Origin: Bradyrhizobium betae
GTDB lineage: Bacteria; Pseudomonadota; Alphaproteobacteria; Rhizobiales; Xanthobacteraceae
Direction: 5' to 3'
DNA: 64,000 nt
NCBI RefSeq assembly: GCF_008932115.1
Contig: NZ_CP044543.1
Location: 7,086,096 to 7,150,095 of the forward strand
Position 1 is the stretch's first letter, and every line of letters starts with the position of its first letter. This document shows positions 52,361 to 62,098 of this stretch, in pieces. The translations under genes and the position numbers were made by a program. The notes under the pieces were generated by a model. It had not been told where the DNA came from, ran no database searches, and saw only the letters and a program-made list of their open reading frames with translations.

Positions 52361-52590
52361 CGCAAAATTCCCATTGCTGGACGGCGTCCTGCCGGTTCCC
52401 TCGAACAGAGGTTCATTGGAACCGTCCGCCGTTGATGTGATAGTCGGCCCAGCCATATCGACGGTTCAACGACAATCGCCTCCGGTTCCATCATATCGCC
52501 TATGGCAGATTCCGCTGGAATCTGCTTTTTCTTGAACAACTTTTCTTAGACAATTTTTCTTGGGCAATTGCACTGGAAGCGGGGGCTGCC

Positions 52591-53571
52591 GTGTATCGCT
52601 GGTGTACCGACGAAGTCGAACCGCATGACCGCTTCGACTATTGGCGCGAGGTCCGCTCCAAAGGCCTGTTCGGGGTCACAGCCGAGCTCGAACGCGAACG
52701 GCGCGGCGACTTCTACGGCGAATTCTCGCTGCGCCAGCTCGGCGGCGCCGGCTTCGTCGAGCTGAAGGCCTCGCACTATACGGTCGAGCGCAGCACCTCC
52801 GACATTGCCTACGCGCCCGGCGACAGCATCTGCGTCTACCAGCAGCTCGGCACCGGCGGCTGGTTCGGCGGCATGCGCACTGGCGATTTCGCGATCGCCA
52901 ATGGCAGCTTCGCCACCAGCCATACCGACCAGCCCTATCGCACTGCGCCGCTCGGTGCAGGCGGCTTCCACCTGCGGATCCTGAAAATCCCCGCGAGCGC
53001 CCTCTCGACGCAGGACAAGCGCATGCGCGAGCTTGTGCCCCGGCGGTTCGACGATCCGGGCCTGACGCCCCTGCTCGATGCTTGCTTCGCCGACCTCGGC
53101 GAGGCCGCCGCGGGCGACGACGGCGCCACCGCTACGACCTCACTCGTCCAGGACTCCCTCGTTCAGGCGCTCGGCCACCTGGCGCTGATCGGACGCGGCA
53201 TCGTGCGACCCGGCAGCCGGCTCGGCCAGGCGGCGCTGCGAACCGCGCGTCACTCGCAAGCACGGCGGCTGATCGCGCGCCACCTGCAAGACCCCGATCT
53301 GGCACCGGCGATGGTGGCCGCCCTGCTCGGCGTGTCCGTGCGTCACCTGCATATGTTGTTCGAATCCGCGGCAAAGAGCTTCTCGCAGACCGTGACCGAC
53401 GAGCGCCTGAAACAGAGCCGCCGCCTGATGCGCGAGGCGCCGAACCGGCTGATCGCCGACATCGCGACCTCCTGCGGATTCGAGAGCCTGGCGACCTACT
53501 ATCGGGTCTTCAACGCCGCCTACGGGATGGCCCCCGGCGATTTCCGCGCCCAGGGGGCGGAACGTCATTAG
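52591..53571 (+). CDS. AraC-family transcriptional regulator
   Basis: A 326-residue regulator whose N-terminal AraC-binding-like domain (TDEVEPHDRFDYWREVRSKGLFGV) recognises a ligand. The C-terminal ~100 residues carry two helix-turn-helix units (ARHLQDPDLAPAMVAALLGVSVRHLHMLFE; LIADIATSCGFESLATYYRVFNAAYGMAP). It starts at GTG 52591. Both neighbours are transcribed away or in the same direction without a clear target; the target operon is unknown. Confidence 0.88.
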   Translation: MYRWCTDEVEPHDRFDYWREVRSKGLFGVTAELERERRGDFYGEFSLRQLGGAGFVELKASHYTVERSTSDIAYAPGDSICVYQQLGTGGWFGGMRTGDFAIANGSFATSHTDQPYRTAPLGAGGFHLRILKIPASALSTQDKRMRELVPRRFDDPGLTPLLDACFADLGEAAAGDDGATATTSLVQDSLVQALGHLALIGRGIVRPGSRLGQAALRTARHSQARRLIARHLQDPDLAPAMVAALLGVSVRHLHMLFESAAKSFSQTVTDERLKQSRRLMREAPNRLIADIATSCGFESLATYYRVFNAAYGMAPGDFRAQGAERH

Positions 53572-53868
53572 CCGCCTGCCTGGGGCTTCCGGATAGTCAA
53601 AGGCCGAGGGGAAAATCCCAGTCGCGCCCGCTATTTGGGCGAAAAGCTCAGGTTTTTTAGGGTCTTCCCGCGCCCGCTCCATTGACTTTGGCCGATTCCC
53701 GCCTATGTTCCGGAGCGACGCGGCTCAGATCGAAGACCGATTCTTGAGCCTTGCGCTTGGTTCGCGTGAGTCAGCACCCCCAGCTTCTTTGAGAAGCGCG
53801 CCGTTTCGGGTGGAACGCGACAGCCTTATTACCCTCGATTCCGAACGGCGGTTTCGACCAGAGGCTCA

Positions 53869-55404
53869 ATGTCCTTTTCAAATCTCGGACTATCCGAAAA
53901 AGTCCTCGCCGCAGTGGCGGCCACAGGTTACACCACCCCCACCCCCATCCAGGAACAGGCGATCCCCCACGTCCTCGCACGCAAGGACGTGCTTGGCATC
54001 GCCCAGACCGGCACCGGCAAGACCGCGGCCTTCGTGCTGCCGATGCTCACCATTCTCGAAAAGGGCCGAGCCCGGGCGCGCATGCCGCGCACGCTGATCC
54101 TCGAGCCGACCCGCGAGCTCGCAGCGCAGGTGAAGGAAAACTTCGACCGCTACGGGGCCGGCCAGAAGCTCAACGTCGCCCTCCTGATCGGCGGCGTCTC
54201 GTTCGGCGACCAGGATGCCAAGCTGACGCGCGGCGTCGACGTCCTGATCGCAACCCCCGGCCGCCTGCTTGACCATACCGAGCGCGGCGGTCTGCTGCTC
54301 ACCGGCGTCGAGCTGCTCGTCATCGACGAAGCCGACCGCATGCTGGACATGGGCTTCATTCCCGACATCGAGCGCGTCTGCAAGCTCGTCCCGTTCACGC
54401 GGCAGACCCTGTTCTTCACGGCGACCATGCCGCCGGAGATCCGGCGCATCACCGAGACCTTCCTGCACAATCCGCAGAAGGTCGAAGTGTCCAAGCCCGC
54501 CACCACCGCCGTGACCGTCACGCAGTGTCAGGTCCCCGCCGGGCGCGAGGCGCATGAAAAGCGCGAGCTGCTGCGACGCCTGCTGCGCGAGGCCAAGGAT
54601 CTCCAGAACGCGATCATCTTCTGCAATCGCAAGCGTGAAGTCGCCGTCGTACACAAATCGCTGCAGAAGCACGGTTTCAGCGTCGGCGCCCTGCACGGCG
54701 ACATGGATCAGTCGGCCCGCACGGCGGCGCTCGAACAGTTCCGCAAGGGCGAGCTGCCGCTGCTGGTGGCCTCTGACGTCGCCGCCCGCGGCCTCGACAT
54801 CCCCGAGGTCAGCCACGTCTTCAATTTCGACGTTCCCCACCATCCCGACGATTACGTCCATCGCGTCGGCCGTACCGGCCGCGCCGGCCGCACCGGCACC
54901 GCGATCTCGCTCGTGACACCGCTCGACCAGAAGTCGATGGTCGCGATCGAGAAGCTGATCGGCCAGACCATTCCGCGCGCCGAGGGCGATTACGAAGTGA
55001 GCGCCGACAGCGCCGAGCAGAGCGAGCGTCCGCGCGAGCAGCGTGGCCGCGAACGTTCGCGCGGCGGACGCGGCAAGCCGCAACGCGGCCGCGGCGACCG
55101 TGAACGCAGCCACGAGCCGCGCGAGGCGCGTGGCGAGGCAAGACACGCTTCTGAGCCGAGGCCTGCGGCAGAAGCGCGGCCCGCCCCCGAGGCGAGGCCT
55201 GCACGCGAAGCAAGGCCTCCGCGTGAAGCCCGGGCGCCGTCCGAGCCGCGTCACAACTCGCGCCCGCAAGCCAATACGGCGCATGTGCCCTCGATCGGGC
55301 GTCCCGAGCCGCGCCGCCAGCGCGACGCCGACAGCGAGCCGGGCGATCATTCGCATCTTCCGGCGTTCCTGCTCCGGCCGGTGCGCTCCCCCGCCGGCGC
55401 CTGA
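53869..55404 (+). CDS. DEAD-box RNA helicase (RhlE type)
   Basis: The 511-residue protein has all helicase motifs: Q motif (F..LGLSEKVLAAVAATGYTTPTPIQ), I (AQTGTGKT), Ia (PTRELA), II (DEAD, in VIDEADRMLDMGF), III (TAT), V (SDVAARGLDIPEV) and VI (HRVGRTGRAGRTG). Beyond residue 390 the tail is basic and repetitive (repeats of EARPxxE) with many Arg-Gly/Arg-Pro pairs, typical of RhlE-like RNA-binding tails. RhlE helicases assist ribosome assembly and RNA decay. Confidence 0.93.
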   Translation: MSFSNLGLSEKVLAAVAATGYTTPTPIQEQAIPHVLARKDVLGIAQTGTGKTAAFVLPMLTILEKGRARARMPRTLILEPTRELAAQVKENFDRYGAGQKLNVALLIGGVSFGDQDAKLTRGVDVLIATPGRLLDHTERGGLLLTGVELLVIDEADRMLDMGFIPDIERVCKLVPFTRQTLFFTATMPPEIRRITETFLHNPQKVEVSKPATTAVTVTQCQVPAGREAHEKRELLRRLLREAKDLQNAIIFCNRKREVAVVHKSLQKHGFSVGALHGDMDQSARTAALEQFRKGELPLLVASDVAARGLDIPEVSHVFNFDVPHHPDDYVHRVGRTGRAGRTGTAISLVTPLDQKSMVAIEKLIGQTIPRAEGDYEVSADSAEQSERPREQRGRERSRGGRGKPQRGRGDRERSHEPREARGEARHASEPRPAAEARPAPEARPAREARPPREARAPSEPRHNSRPQANTAHVPSIGRPEPRRQRDADSEPGDHSHLPAFLLRPVRSPAGA

Positions 55405-55568
55405 ACGACGATACACCGGGAGTCGCGGTTGAACACGATCGCCGCGACACTGTCTGATGCATTGAAGTCCGTATATTTACTGGCCGTTCACAAACACCCG
55501 TTAGCCTACGAACATAATTTAAGCATTGCAGCGACCGGCCGCGCACCGATCGCCGTGGGGAATGTTCC

Positions 55569-56636
55569 GTGGTCAAGGTGCTCGACGAACACGAACGCAC
55601 GCTGGCGTTTGCCGAAGTGGCGCTCGGTCAGATCCGGTCGCTTCGGCAAACCGCGATCCCTCGCAATTACGAGATCTGGTACGTCTACGCCACCGGCTAT
55701 AACGCTCCGCTCAACAAGATCATCAACGAGACGCTGGCGCGCCACGGCAAGCTGACCGAAGGCGATCTCGAGCAGATCTACGAGACCTATCTTTCCCACA
55801 TCAAGACCACCGACCGCATCGACAAGGTGGGTGCGCGCGTCATCGGCGAGATCGACGACGTGATGAAGGTCTTGAGCGAAGCGCTCGGGATGACCGGCTC
55901 CTACGATGCCAGCCTGTCGGGCGCGACCGAAAAACTCTCATCGGCCAAGAGCCGCGAACAGATCACCTCGATCGTCGAGACGCTGCTGCGTTCGACCACG
56001 GAGATGCGCGAGACCAACAAGGCGCTCGAAGACCGGCTCACGCTGTCGAAGAACGAGATCAGCAATCTCCAGCAGAGCCTCGAAGCGATCCGCGCCGAGA
56101 GCCTGACCGATCCGCTCACGGGGCTCGGCAACCGCAAATATTTCGATCGCATGATCGGCATGGCCGTGCAGAGCGCGCTTGCCTCGGGCGAACCGCTGTC
56201 ACTGCTGCTGTTCGACATCGACCACTTCAAGTCGTTCAACGATTCCTACGGCCATCTCACCGGCGACCAGGTGCTGCGGCTCGTCGGCCTGTCGCTGAAG
56301 CAGACCATCAAGGGCCAGGACATCACCGCGCGCTACGGCGGCGAGGAATTCGCGGTGGTGCTTCCCAACACCGCGTTGCGCCAGGCCCTGACGGTGGCCG
56401 ATCACATCCGCCGCGCGGTGATGGCGAAGGAATTGAAGAAGAAGTCGACCGGCGAGATCCTCGGTCGCGTCACCATCTCCGTCGGCGTCTCGATGCTCAA
56501 GCAGGGCGACGACACCGACGCGCTGATCGAGCGCGCGGATGCCTGCCTCTACGCCGCCAAGCGCAACGGCCGCAACCGCGTGATCTGCGAAGCCGATCCG
56601 GAATTCGCCGTCGAGACCCACAGCCGGGTGGCGTGA
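55569..56636 (+). CDS. Diguanylate cyclase (GGDEF) with helical N-terminal domain
   Basis: The 355-residue protein has a GGDEF domain with active-site motif GGEEF at residues 257-261 and the conserved LTGLGNRKYFDRMI block. No RxxD I-site is evident. The N-terminal 165 residues are helical with a coiled-coil (about 125-170). No membrane segment is present, so it is cytoplasmic. It should make cyclic di-GMP, which the PilZ protein at 0.5 kb and others may sense. Start GTG 55569. Confidence 0.9.
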   Translation: MVKVLDEHERTLAFAEVALGQIRSLRQTAIPRNYEIWYVYATGYNAPLNKIINETLARHGKLTEGDLEQIYETYLSHIKTTDRIDKVGARVIGEIDDVMKVLSEALGMTGSYDASLSGATEKLSSAKSREQITSIVETLLRSTTEMRETNKALEDRLTLSKNEISNLQQSLEAIRAESLTDPLTGLGNRKYFDRMIGMAVQSALASGEPLSLLLFDIDHFKSFNDSYGHLTGDQVLRLVGLSLKQTIKGQDITARYGGEEFAVVLPNTALRQALTVADHIRRAVMAKELKKKSTGEILGRVTISVGVSMLKQGDDTDALIERADACLYAAKRNGRNRVICEADPEFAVETHSRVA

Positions 56637-56670
56637 CGCCGACGCGGCGCGCGCTTGACATTCCAACCTC

Positions 56671-57255
56671 ATGAACGACATCGTCCTCGCCGTCTCACCG
56701 CGAGCATCCAGAGGCCTCGTCGTCGTGCCCAACCCTCATGACTTTCACACCCCGCAACCGTCCTACACCAGGGACGAGCTGCTGAGATCGAGCGAGGGCG
56801 GCTATTTCGGCCCAGGCAATGCGCAATTGCCGGCACCGCCCATGCTGATGATGGACCGCATCACCGAGATCAGCGTGGACGGCGGCGAATTCGGCAAGGG
56901 CCACATTGTCGGCGAGCTCGATATCACGCCTTGCCACTGGTTCTTCGATTGCCACTTTCGCGGTGACCCGATCATGCCGGGAAGCCTCGGCCTCGATGCG
57001 ATGTGGCAGATGATCGGCTACTGGCTCGGCTGGTCGGGCTCACCTGGCAAAGGCCGCGCCATCGGCGTCGGCGAAGTGGAGGCCACGGGATTCATCACGC
57101 CGGATACAGCATGCGTGCGCTATGAGGTCGCCATGCGCATGGTCCGGCGCGGCAAGCTGGTGCTCGGAATTGCCGATGGCCGCGTGCTTGCGGACGGCGT
57201 CTGTGTCTTCACAGCCAAGGATATGCGGGTCGGCCTGACGAAGGCCGTGGAGTGA
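56671..57255 (+). CDS. fabA: 3-hydroxydecanoyl-ACP dehydratase/isomerase FabA
   Basis: FabA dehydrates and isomerises 3-hydroxydecanoyl-ACP, starting unsaturated fatty acid synthesis. The active His lies in HWFFDCHFRGDPIMPGSLGLDAMWQ (His near residue 97), with Asp in GLDAMWQ. The 194 residues are about 20 longer at the N-terminus than typical FabA. The usual fabB and fabI partners are not downstream; the next gene is on the other strand. It may be a second fabA copy. It begins 34 bp after the GGDEF gene, perhaps cotranscribed. Confidence 0.9.
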   Translation: MNDIVLAVSPRASRGLVVVPNPHDFHTPQPSYTRDELLRSSEGGYFGPGNAQLPAPPMLMMDRITEISVDGGEFGKGHIVGELDITPCHWFFDCHFRGDPIMPGSLGLDAMWQMIGYWLGWSGSPGKGRAIGVGEVEATGFITPDTACVRYEVAMRMVRRGKLVLGIADGRVLADGVCVFTAKDMRVGLTKAVE

Positions 57256-57279
57256 AGTCTCGTAGGGTGATCACGCACC

Positions 57280-57707
57280 CTACCGCACCGCTCTCTTGGT
57301 CACTCTCTTGGCCTGACGCTTCTTGGCCGCAGGCTCCTTCGCCGCGGCCTTTTTCGCCGGCTTGCTCGCCGCTTTCTTCTTCGGCCGCTTCACCTTAGCG
57401 CGCTGGGCGGCGGCGAGCGCAGCCCTCGCCATCTGACGAGATCCTCGGAATCGTCGAACAGGCGCGCCGGCAACTCCCAATAGGAATTGACCGTCACGGT
57501 CTTGGCCCGGGTCGAATACTGGAACGGTTTTGAGCCTTCCGCTTCAAAGTCCGGAATGGTCACCTCGTCGGCGCGGAAGAACAGGCCGGCGCGCAGGGCG
57601 AGCGCGAAGTTGATGCCGTCGGCGGAGATGCCGTAGCCGGAAAACATCTTGCGGATGGTGACGGGGCCGAAATCGGCAAACAGGTCGATCAGGAATTCAC
57701 GGTCCAT
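57280..57707 (-). pseudogene. TfoX N-domain protein with Lys/Ala-rich tail, frame broken by one base
   Basis: The N-terminal part (57707 down to about 57430) encodes the TfoX domain (FGPVTIRKMFSGYGISADGI, ELPARLFDDSEDLVRW). The tail ARAALAAAQRAKVKRPKKKAASKPAKK... lies in another frame ending at 57280. Adding one G in the TGG at about 57430 joins them. The protein would be about 142 residues, with a histone H1-like tail. TfoX-domain proteins were first linked to competence; function in rhizobia is unknown. This is the first of a cluster of single-base indels extending through the suf operon, so sequencing error is likely. Confidence 0.8.
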
Positions 57708-57894
57708 GGGCACCCTCGTGCCCCGGACGCAGCGCAGCGTGCCATAAGCGCGTCGACGCGCGGCTTCAACACGCTATGGCGCTGCTGAGCGGGGCCCAGC
57801 CTTTTGCACCGATGACTATAGCCTGGGTCGCGGCTCTGCGCAGCACCGCAAGGGCGCTGCAGCGCGTCCGGGGCACGAGAGTATTGAGAAGGCG

Positions 57895-58305
57895 CTACCC
57901 GTCGATCTTGGCCGGTCGCAGCTCGACCGACTCGCCGCAGCCGCAGGCGGAGACCTGGTTGGGGTTGTTGAAGACGAACTGGGCCTGCATCTTGTCGGCC
58001 TTGTAGTCCATCTCGGTGCCGAGCAGGAACAGCACGGCCTTTGGGTCGACCAGGATCTTGACGCCCTTGTCCTCGACGACCTCGTCGGTCGGGCGGACAT
58101 CATGGGCGTATTCGACCGTGTAGGACTGGCCGGCACAGCCGCCGTTCTTGACGCCGACGCGCAGGCCCACGATCTCGGAGTCCGCGCGGCTCGTCAGCTC
58201 GCTGATGCGCTGGGCGGCGGCGTCCGTCAGCCGCATCACCTGCGGGCGCGGGCGCCGCGGCTTGGGAGTGGATGCTGGTGTCGAGCCTGACGATATCTGG
58301 GTCAT
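57895..58305 (-). CDS. sufA: Iron-sulfur cluster assembly scaffold/carrier SufA (IscA family)
   Basis: An A-type Fe-S carrier of 136 residues. The three cysteines that bind the cluster are visible: GGCAG (near residue 56) and CGCGES near the C-terminus. The N-terminal 25 residues are a Ser/Pro/Arg-rich extension. It passes clusters to target proteins and is the last gene of the minus-strand suf operon, 63 bp after sufT. It is the only suf gene in the right part of the window whose frame is unbroken. Confidence 0.92.
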   Translation of the reverse strand: MTQISSGSTPASTPKPRRPRPQVMRLTDAAAQRISELTSRADSEIVGLRVGVKNGGCAGQSYTVEYAHDVRPTDEVVEDKGVKILVDPKAVLFLLGTEMDYKADKMQAQFVFNNPNQVSACGCGESVELRPAKIDG

Positions 58306-58368
58306 GTCAATGATGTGGTCCGTTGCGGCGCGAATTCAATGCCGGGGATTCAGAGCAAGCGTTACGCG

Positions 58369-58738
58369 TCACCACATGTTGAGCACGAGACGGGCCTCGT
58401 CGCTCATGCGTTCCGGGGTCCAGGCCGGCTCCCAGACGACTTTGACGTCGACCACGCCGACGCCGGGAACGCTGGCAACCGCGTTCTCGACCATGGTCGG
58501 CAGTTCGCCGGCGGCCGGACAGTTCGGCGTCGTCAGCGTCATCTGAACGTCGACCGAGCGGTCGTCCTTGATCTCGACCTTGTAGATCAGGCCGAGCTCG
58601 TAGATGTCGGCCGGGATTTCCGGATCGAACACGGTCTTCAGGCCGCGATGATCTCGGTGGTGAGACGCTCGTTTCCTCCGGCGGCAGCGCCGAATGGGTC
58701 TCCATCGGATTGGCTTTGATGTCGGCCGTGTCACTCAT
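58369..58738 (-). pseudogene. sufT: SufT (DUF59/MIP18 family), frame broken by two single-base deletions
   Basis: SufT is a DUF59-family Fe-S assembly factor. The intact protein would start MSDTADIKANPMETHSALPPEE and continue to the conserved DPEIPADIYELGLIYKVEI, with the conserved Cys in TTPNCPAA. Two single-base losses (near 58670 and 58641) shift the frame. With both restored it is about 123 residues, normal for the family. Its ATG overlaps the sufS stop codon, so the two are coupled. Likely sequencing errors. Confidence 0.85.
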
Positions 58739-59976
58739 GCGAACAAATCCCGCGCTTTCAGCAGCGCCTGTGCCAGATGATCGACTTCTTCCCGCGTATT
58801 ATACATGCCGAACGAGGCCGGCAGGTGGCCGTGACGTTGAACCGCTCTAAAAGCGGCATCACGCAGTGGGTGCCGGCGCGCACCGCGATGCCCTGGCGGT
58901 CGATCACGGTGGCGACGTCGTGGGCGTGGGCGCCCTTGAGCTCGAAGGAGATCACCGGGCCCTTGCCCCGCGCGGTACCGATCAGCCGCAGCGAGTTGAT
59001 CTCGCGCAGCTTCTCCTGGGCGTAGGTGACCAGATCGTGCTCGTGCGCGGCGATGCTCTCCTTGCCGATCGAGTTGACATAGTCGATGGCCGCGCCAAGG
59101 CCCACCGCCTCGACGATCGCGGGCGTTCCGGCCTCGAATTTGTGTGGGGGATCGCCATAGTGACGATGTCGCGCGAGACCTCGCGGATCATCTCGCCGCC
59201 GCCATTGAAGGGGCGCATCGCGACGAGTGGTCGTACTTGGCCCAGAGCACGCCGATGCCGGTCGGGCCATAGACCTTGTGACGGTGAAGACGTAGAAATC
59301 GCAGCCGATGTCCTGGACGTCGACGGGCAGATGCACCGCGGCCTGGCTGCCGTCGACCAGCACGGGGATGCCGCGGGCGTGGGCGATCTTCACGACGTCT
59401 TTGACCGGAACGATGGTGCCGAGCGCGTTCGACATCTGCGTGATCGCGACCAGCTTGGTCTTCGACGTCAGCAGCTTCTCGAACTCGTCGATGAGGAAAT
59501 TGCCCTCGTCGTCGACCGGCGCCCATTTGATCACCGCACCCTGGCGTTCCCTGAGGAAATGCCATGGCACGATGTTGGAATGGTGCTCCATGATCGAGAT
59601 GACGATCTCGTCGCCCTCTTTGATATTCGGCCCGCCCCAGGACGATGCGACCAGATTGATCGCCTCCGTCGCGTTGCGGGTGAAGATCACTTCCTCGGTC
59701 CGCGGTGCATTGATGAACTGCGCGACCTTGGTGCGGCGCCCTCATAGGCTTCCGTCGCGGCATTGGCGAGGTAGTGCAGGCCGCGATGCACGTTGGCATA
59801 TTCGCTGGTATAGGCCTGCGTCATGCGGTCGAGCACCGCGAGAGGCTTCTGCGCAGACGCCGCGTTGTCGAGATAACGAGCGGCTTGCCGTAGACCTGCA
59901 TGGCGAGCGCCGGAAAATCCTGGCGCACGCGCGCAACGTCATAAGCGCCGTTCTTGACTGCCGGATGCGTGCTCAT
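58735..59976 (-). pseudogene. sufS: Cysteine desulfurase SufS, frame broken by six single-base deletions
   Basis: SufS is a group II cysteine desulfurase that supplies sulfur to the SufBCD scaffold. Blocks appear in three frames: [47 protein letters not shown] followed by the PLP-lysine region HKVYGPTGIGVLWAK, then GTHCVMPLLERF near the catalytic Cys. Frame breaks are at about 59875, 59735, 59282, 59227, 59160 and 58818; each is explained by loss of one base in a short run. With these restored the protein is about 415 residues, the standard size. Start ATG 59976 overlaps the sufD stop codon by four bases. Sequencing error is the likeliest cause. Confidence 0.9.
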
Positions 59977-61275
59977 TGGCGGCGCTCCAGCCAGCGCTCG
60001 GCAATGCCGATCACGTGCTCGCGCAGATCATCGTCGGCGATCTGCTCGATGGCCTCACCGACGAAGGCCTGGATCAGCAGCGCCTGGGCCTGCTTCTCGG
60101 GCAGGCCGCGCGCCTTCAGGTAGAACAGCAGGCTGTCGTCGAGCGCGCCGGCGGTGGCGCCGTGGCCGCAGGAGACGTCGTCCGCGAAGATCTCGAGCTC
60201 GGGCTTGTTGTCGGCCTCGGCTTCGTCCGAGAGCAGCAGCGCGCGAATCATCATCTTGCCGTCGGTCTTCTGCGCGTCGGGACGGACGATGATGCGGCCC
60301 TGGAACACCGAATGAGCACGATCGTCCAGCACGGCGCGGAAGACCTCGCGGCTGACGCAATTCGGCACGGCGTGGTCAACGACCAACGTGGTGTCGCCAT
60401 GTTCGGTCTTCTGCAAGAGGTTCGCACCGTTGACCAGGAGCTCACTGCCCTCGCCCGCCAGCGTGATGAAGCCCTGCAGGCGGCTGACGGCTGCACCGGT
60501 CGTATATTGAAGAAGTTCAGCTTGGTGTTCGCACCGACCGTGACGAACTGCGAGGTGATGTTCACGGCATCGGGCGCATCGTCCATCAGGCGAAGATGCG
60601 CGACGTCGGCGTTGTCTCCGATCGTCACGATGACGGCGTCGTTGACCTGGTAGGCGCTCGCACCCGCCGCGACGAAGCTCTCGATGATCGTCGCACGGGC
60701 GCCGTTCCCGACCTTCACCTGCGAACGGGTGAAAGCCGACGCGGAAGCGGCGGTCGCGATCTGCATGATCTGGATCGGCGCGGACAGCTGCGCGCCGTCC
60801 GCGATCGACAAAACGACGCCGTCGGTCGCCATCGCGGCATTCAGCGCGATCACGGCATCGGTAGTCGCGGTCTTCAGCAGGCCGGATCCTGCTCCAGCGT
60901 CTCCCGCAACGTCTTAAAGCCCGCCTCGGCGGCGAGCGCCCTGGCGTCGGAGAGATCGGCCGCGAAGACGCCGTCGACCAGCACGAGCTTGCGGGCACCG
61001 GCAATCGCATGCGCCTTCACCGCGTCCGCGGCGCGCTTCAGCGCGGCCGCATCGGGCGCGGCTGCCAGCGGCAGCACCTCGCCGACCAGCGCGCGCAGAT
61101 CGGTGTATTTCCACTCCTCGATCCGCCGATGCGGCAGGCCGAGACGCTCATAGATCTCGAACGCCTCGCGGCGGACCGCGATCACGGACGGCGAACCCGG
61201 CAGCCGGCCTTCGGCGCTGGCGAAGAGATCGCTCAGCGCGCGGTCCTGTCCGGTCTTTGCCACAGCAACGTTCAT
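59973..61275 (-). pseudogene. sufD: SufD, frame broken by two single-base deletions
   Basis: SufD partners SufB in the SufBC2D scaffold. The start (MNVAVAKTGQ at 61275) and the middle (IALNAAMATDGVVLSIADG) and end (KMMIRALLLSDEAEADNKPE, FADDVSCGHGATAGALDDS) are in three frames. Losses near 60881 and 60505 explain the breaks. The restored length is about 434 residues, normal. It lies 11 bp downstream of sufC. The conserved CGHGAT block matches the known active region of the SufB/SufD family. Confidence 0.9.
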
Positions 61276-61286
61276 CGCAAAATTCC

Positions 61287-62037
61287 TTACGCGGCGTCCT
61301 CGAACTGGGCGTAGCCGGTCGCTTCCAGCTCGAGCGCCAGTTCCTTGCCGCCGCTCTTCACGACACGGCCCTTCGACATCACGTGCACGATGTCGGGGAC
61401 GATGTAGTTCAGGAGCCGCTGATAGTGGGTGATGACGACCATCGCGCGCTTGGCGAATGCAGCGCGTTGACGCCGTCGGCCGCGATGCGCAGCGCGTCGA
61501 TATCGAGGCCGGAATCCATCTCGTCGAGGATGCACAGGCTCGGCTCGAACAGCGCCATCTGCAGCACCTCGTTGCGCTTCTTCTCACCGCCGGAAAAGCC
61601 GACATTGACGCCGCGCTTGAGCATGTCCTGCGGGATGTTCAGCGACTTCGAGACCTCGCGGACTTTCTTCAGGAAGTCCGGCGTCGAATATTCACTCTCG
61701 CCGCGCGCCTTGCGCTGCGCGTTCAGTGCGGTGCGCAGGAACGTCATGGTGGCAACGCCGGGAATCTCGACCGGATACTGGAACGCTAGGAACACGCCCT
61801 TGGCCGCGCGCTCTTCCGGTTTCATCTCCAGCAGGTCTTCGCCTTGAACAGGATCTGGCCGCCGGTGACCTCATAGCCCGGCTTGCCGGCGATGACGTGG
61901 GAGAGCGTCGACTTGCCGGAGCCGTTCGGCCCCATGATGGCGTGGATTTCGCCCTCGTTCACGGTCAGCGTCAGCCCGTGGAGAATCTCGCGCTCCTCGA
62001 CACGAACCTGCAGGTCTTTCACTTCAAGCAAAGCCAT
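61287..62037 (-). pseudogene. sufC: SufC ATPase, frame broken by two single-base deletions
   Basis: SufC is the ABC-type ATPase of the SUF scaffold. Walker A is GPNGSGKST (near residue 36), the signature motif is [10 protein letters not shown], Walker [12 protein letters not shown], and the switch His is in [10 protein letters not shown]. The frame breaks near 61842 (before [12 protein letters not shown]) and 61451 (before KRAMVVITH); one missing base explains each. The restored protein is about 250 residues, as usual. It starts at ATG 62037, downstream of sufB. Confidence 0.9.
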
Positions 62038-62098
62038 CTTGGTATCCAGTTTATTCAATTGATGCATGGAGCGCCGCAGCGCACCGCGAGGGTCGGAG

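Noticed and set aside
53890..55416. A 508-residue frame antisense to the DEAD-box helicase
   Set aside because: Composition is Ala/Arg/Gly-rich without motifs; the plus-strand helicase is certain.
58758..59690. A separate aminotransferase-like protein inside the suf operon
   Set aside because: It is the middle portion of SufS in one frame; its flanks match SufS in the other frames.
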